64,000 nucleotides of DNA from Opisthorchis felineus. Taxonomy: Eukaryota > Platyhelminthes > Trematoda > Opisthorchiida > Opisthorchiidae. This document shows, in pieces, positions 59,916 to 64,000 of the stretch. The position numbers and the translations under genes were made by a program. Location: positions 727,049 to 791,048 of the forward strand of contig SJOL01008692.1 of assembly GCA_004794785.1 (NCBI GenBank). The letters run 5' to 3'. The notes under the pieces are model-generated. The model did not search any database. It worked only from the letters and a program-made list of their open reading frames with translations, and was not told the DNA's origin. Position 1 is the first letter of the stretch. Each line of letters opens with the position of its first letter.

Positions 59916-61954
59916 ATCAGCACCACGCTGTAAGCACATCCAACTAACGGCCAACTACTAGGATAATGATCGGACCTAAAGGGGGAATTTCATGCCCTAG
60001 GCTTGGCAAATGAACTAGCTCACAAGACAACAAAAAATGCCAAAAGACTGATGCAACATGGGATTCCCCGACTGTCTTCGGCGATTCTAAATCACCATTT
60101 AACTTTTGGCCTAATTTGGAATATGCACCCAGTTCAAACTGTACTGACGAGAATGGCTTCTGCTATCAGCATCATCACACTTGTTTACGTAAAAAGAAAT
60201 TGTTCAGGGGGATCACCTGTGTTTCAGCGAGATCAACCGATCATAGTTATGAGACGAGTACCTTGAAAGCAGGTAGTGTAAACTTTGATACAGACGAGTT
60301 GGCTAGAAGGGGCTTAATCTAATCCGTCCTACAGGGAACAATAGTCTTCTCGTTTAAAACATTCACGTGTGTTCACGGAAACTATGATGAGGTTGCGGTA
60401 CACGTAGTGTCCTTGGCGTTTTTTCGAACATGTGAAATTAGGTCTGGTACGACTTGTAGGATATTATAAATGTGAAGCGAACGGAGAGGAACGGTTCAAC
60501 AGCAACCCAACCGTGACCGAGTGAATGACAGTCAGGTCCTAGAACGCCAGTACACAGATTCGCCTAATCACTACAATGCGAACACCATTAACAGAAAGCA
60601 GCGAATCCAACTAAACATCAAATCGAGCGTCGAACCAAGTCTCCAAACGCGTTTTACACCTTATAAATGCTTCAGAATTCACAATCTTCTTACATCCTTT
60701 GTGAACGCACGAGTCTGTTGATGGGTTTGCGTACCTCGGCAGCCTCATCAGTGTGAAGCACACATTCATTCAAAATCCTTGCTGGCGAAAAGTCTGCGGA
60801 CTAGGAAGAGGCCAAGGGACAGAAAGCGGTTACTATCAAAATGAGTGCCTTTCTGATTGGGGTCCATGTGATTCCCTGTATATGTCTTTGGAAGCCCCCA
60901 CCGAACACACACTTCTTAGTCGAACTGGTGGTTGTGTGAACGTTGATAGCATCCTACTATGAAAAAAAAATTCAGCGCTGCTGATTTCGACGATGTTTGG
61001 TAAACTGTCCCTGGCCATCTTCTTAAGAGACATTGGACTTTTTTAAGCCAACTTATTCTTGTGGACTTCTTTCACGATTACGTGGCAGTTAGGCACCAGT
61101 ATTGACTAATGCGGTGTGCTGCTGTCCAAGCCGATGATGATGACTCCAAGCTCTCTGGTCACGATTGTCAAGCAGCTTGAGAAAGGCAAAAAGATTGAGA
61201 TGGTGTTACATCTGTTTTTTTACCACGAACTGCTCCACCCTGGCTCATCGCGATGGCGAAGTGGCCCAAATGCGCAGACACTTTATTTTGGAGTGGAATA
61301 TTTGACTTCCGCACCTTATACCAGGATGTAGAGGAAATTAACCATACGGATGGCCATTTTTCAGCCATACGGTACTTTCCGTTGGCACTACAATCATGAG
61401 CAAAATAAGACAGCACGGAGGAAACAAGGACAATGAACGGAATGAGTAGCGGATACGAGGCAATAAAATATGTTAAATCTGATGTGGATCTGTGAGCTAG
61501 AGCCGTAGCTCCTATGCTGTTGGTCAGTGATTCATGCGACATCATCAAAGTGTGCTAGGCGGTCCAGAAAACTTCACGTAGCGACAAATTGTACCAACTG
61601 AAACTGCCATCTATTTTTATCCTTAGTAAGTATGTTAGTGCGAGTAGAGCTCGTGCAACAGCTCAGTAAGTCTCTTCTTGTTATCGACTGGTACATGACA
61701 AAGGATTATCTACGTACTGTTACAGCGCACGGGATGCTGTGGATCTCAAATACACAGCAGATCGCGGTACAGGATGACTTGTTTAAAGTAGCAGATGACT
61801 AGGTTAGGTAACTGAAGTAAATTGAGGGAATTTTGAAGTTTCAATTTGGATTTCATTTCAAAAGCCCGAGCGGAGTGTTCAGAGTTTGAACCCATTTCCG
61901 CATTAGTGAGACACGCACTGTTGATGTTTCCCAACAAAGAAACAACGAACAACA

Positions 61955-62134
61955 ATCATTCAACTGCAGCATCTTTCCGGTGGATAGCTACCATGCCACC
62001 CGAAGGAAGCACGATAGTAGAGATACTGCCAGGCTGCCCAAGCTTAGGCAGTAGCAGTCGAGATGCCGAGATTGGGTTCGAACCATGGACCTTCCGGTCA
62101 GTAAGTTCAGGCTTTGACCACCAAGTTACCTCGG
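61955..62134 (-). mobile_element. tRNA-derived SINE, copy 4 (near full length)
   Basis: Minus strand: CGAGGTAACTTGGTGGTC (decayed A box), ACTGACCGGAAGGTCCATGG, GGTTCGAACCC (B box), CTCGACTGCTACTGCC, GCAGCCTGGCAGTATC, GCTTCCTTCGGGTGGCATGG and CACCGGAAAGATGCTGCAG. Collinear with the 53.0-kb copy over about 180 bp, which helps define the 3' body. Confidence 0.85.
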
Positions 62135-63366
62135 GGTCAACAACGAAGTCCTAACAAAGATGAAGACTGGAATTGAACTTCAAAATTTTCACATCAGTAA
62201 AAAATTTTTAAGTGAGCCATTCAGCTAACAGCTAAACAACGCTCCTCAGATTTTCAGCACGCGATGAGTCTACTTCACTCAGACACAGTTGGTTTATATT
62301 AAATGGTCATTATTCTTGGCGAAGGATTTCATACTTACCTAACCGTGGGCTCGAAAAATGCTCTGCTCTCGATCAAATTACAGCCAAAAAATTCACGTGA
62401 CTGGTCCCTCGATATTCATCTGGTAAGCCCTAATCCTAACGTCATTAAGTTTTTGGGAAATCGATGACTGCGATGTTGACTAACATTAGGATGGCGTGTA
62501 GAGCAGAAAAGGCTGTGCTTCAAGTCTGACTAAATGGTTGTGCGTACTTCAACCGACACTAATATCGTCAAGAGCTAATAATTAAGTTCCTTTCTCAGTT
62601 TGGATTTTTTTGGAAAAGTTGTATCACAAGGTGGTGGCAACTGGATAGCGGTAAATATCATTTAGACAGTACGCTGTTATAAGGGACTTTGATAAGCGTT
62701 GGCAAACTGGTTATCTGGACGGCGATTAACAATAACCCGACCTGGTAAACCCATACATAGAACCCATTATCCAAATATCTCGTCGTACTCAGAAGTCTGA
62801 TTCTGTCAACAGAACATGTGTAAACATAAGTGCAGCACTGACCAACGCGCTAGCAGTGACCCACCAATTAAATACCACGCACCGCTACTGAACTGTGATT
62901 GATGACGACACGTATGAAACAAATTTAACCATCAACTGCACTGCCTAACCCACCAATATTCTCTTCTATTTCAATTCGTGAAGAAATTTGTGTCGTGGAA
63001 GGCAATTTTGTGACGATTGCCTTTGAATGCCGCCACACTAGGCAACGGAGCGATAAATACTTTTCGAGACATTCAACGAATTATTATCCAGACGGTCAGC
63101 AGGTTTCTATGAGACGCTGGTTGTAAGTTAACGACCTCACACACGACTCCATAAGTGGTAGTGGTGGAGTGGAGTATGCCTATCACTATTCACCAGCCGG
63201 TTGAAGACAAAGTTGAGCTCTGTAGGCAGATTAAACAGTGGAGTGATATAAGGATCTCGAACAGCTAGTCTATCGCATACCGGTGTGAGTTTGGAAGATT
63301 GCACAAGCAGTGAGATCACTGTAAACCTAAACGTAATTAACGACATGCACGCGATTCAAGGCTTAC
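62135..63366. other. No gene recognised
   Basis: No motif, repeat or exon supported. If the candidate exon at 63.4-63.8 kb is real, this is intron on the minus strand. Confidence 0.4.
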
Positions 63367-63829
63367 GCCGGAAGCCGGAGAGTCGCGAATCCACCTGGCA
63401 ATCTCATGCACCGATTCGCGACCGGAACTACCAAGGTCCGTGTTCAAATTGAGGGGCTGCAAAGCGGAGAGATGAGGTGGAGTCGTTGTGTTGTGGGCAC
63501 AGTCCGAGCGATCGTCTGAGTCTCTGGATGACGGGGCAAGATATGGTGGTGGTGTGGAACCACCGTTCGGCAAGGTGGGCTTCCGGTCCAGTTGATCCGA
63601 AGGATGAGTGGCGATCGGCTGCGACGGAGTTTTGGTGAGTAGCGACTGACCGAAGGAGGAACGATGGGGAAATAGTTGGACCGAAGTGGTGTGGTGACCA
63701 TTGATCGGGTTGGGGAAGGCATGAGAATAAGAAGGGAAATGAAGCTCCGGAGTGTTTTCGTTCGGGCTGGCGCCGATTCGAGGGAGACTGCAAGCTGAGG
63801 CACTTCGACGAGCATTAAGTGGGGTTGAG
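63367..63829 (-). CDS. Probable exon, Ser/Pro-rich protein, unidentified
   Basis: A 463-nt minus-strand stretch with acceptor AAATTATTTCAG and donor GTAAGC. The frame with sense reads STPLNARRSASACSLPRIGA at the start, then Pro/Ser/His-rich sequence, and ends GRESVHEIARWIRDSPASG. The other two frames are also open over much of the stretch because of base composition, so the frame is chosen on its more protein-like ending and on agreement with the splice sites. No domain recognised. It has the same compositional style as the exon at 51.3-51.9 kb and lies on the same strand, so both could belong to one long gene. Confidence 0.42.
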
Positions 63830-64000
63830 CTGAAATAATTTGTGGGTAAGAGGGTTGATATAGAATGGTCAAACACCAGTGAAAAGTACTAGGGAGAGAA
63901 CTGGAAGAGTACTTCAATGGATCGAAAATGGGATAAAGATTTAGATTTAAGTGCCGCATAGATAACGAACTTAAGGCTTACACAAAGTCATCATGGTCCC

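Noticed and set aside
61846..62154. 102-residue plus-strand frame
   Set aside because: Two thirds of it is the antisense strand of a SINE; such frames are often mis-annotated as genes.

Overview
ORGANISM. This looks like nuclear DNA of a flatworm, most likely a digenean trematode such as an opisthorchiid or fasciolid fluke. The evidence is an animal alpha-tubulin-type gene with a 49-bp intron directly after its start codon, several degraded RTE-clade non-LTR retrotransposons of the kind common in flukes, a tRNA-derived SINE, and a BEL/Pao LTR retrotransposon. Species is not fixed by anything I can see. Gene density is very low and most of the 64 kb is old repeat or unassigned sequence. LAYOUT. 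1-6 kb: two decayed RTE elements facing each other, one (+) with endonuclease and early RT remnants, one (-) with a nearly intact RT and a trinucleotide 3' tail. 6-13 kb: nothing recognised. 13.04-17.54 kb: a young, complete-ended BEL/Pao element with 397-bp LTRs about 1% apart and a 5-bp target duplication. It has one in-frame stop near the gag start and an in-frame deletion that removes RNase H and most of the integrase. 17.5-25 kb: only a 129-bp tandem duplication. 25.1-33.15 kb: two diverged tandem copies of a 3.5-4.5 kb composite repeat, each carrying a 134-bp minisatellite, a conserved TATA-like block and an RTE fragment. 33.36-34.35 kb: a probable MULE transposase relic. 37.6-38.0 kb: a solo LTR of the BEL family. 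40.66-45.73 kb (-): the one gene recognised with certainty, a divergent alpha-tubulin of 532 residues on three coding exons. It has a glutamine in place of the catalytic Glu254, no Lys40 and a long serine-rich tail. 46-64 kb: dispersed repeats (SINEs, foldback-like repeats, an inverted pair, a TATAA microsatellite) with several plausible minus-strand exons of one or more unidentified genes at 51.3-63.8 kb. HOW PARTS RELATE. There is no operon-like organisation. The tubulin gene stands alone; its 3.4-kb second intron holds a SINE and a foldback repeat. The minus-strand exons upstream of it may belong to one long gene, but the splice phases leave the joins unsettled. The most unusual observations are the tubulin active-site change, the internally deleted but otherwise open BEL element, and a 450-bp near-identical patch shared by two otherwise diverged RTE relics.
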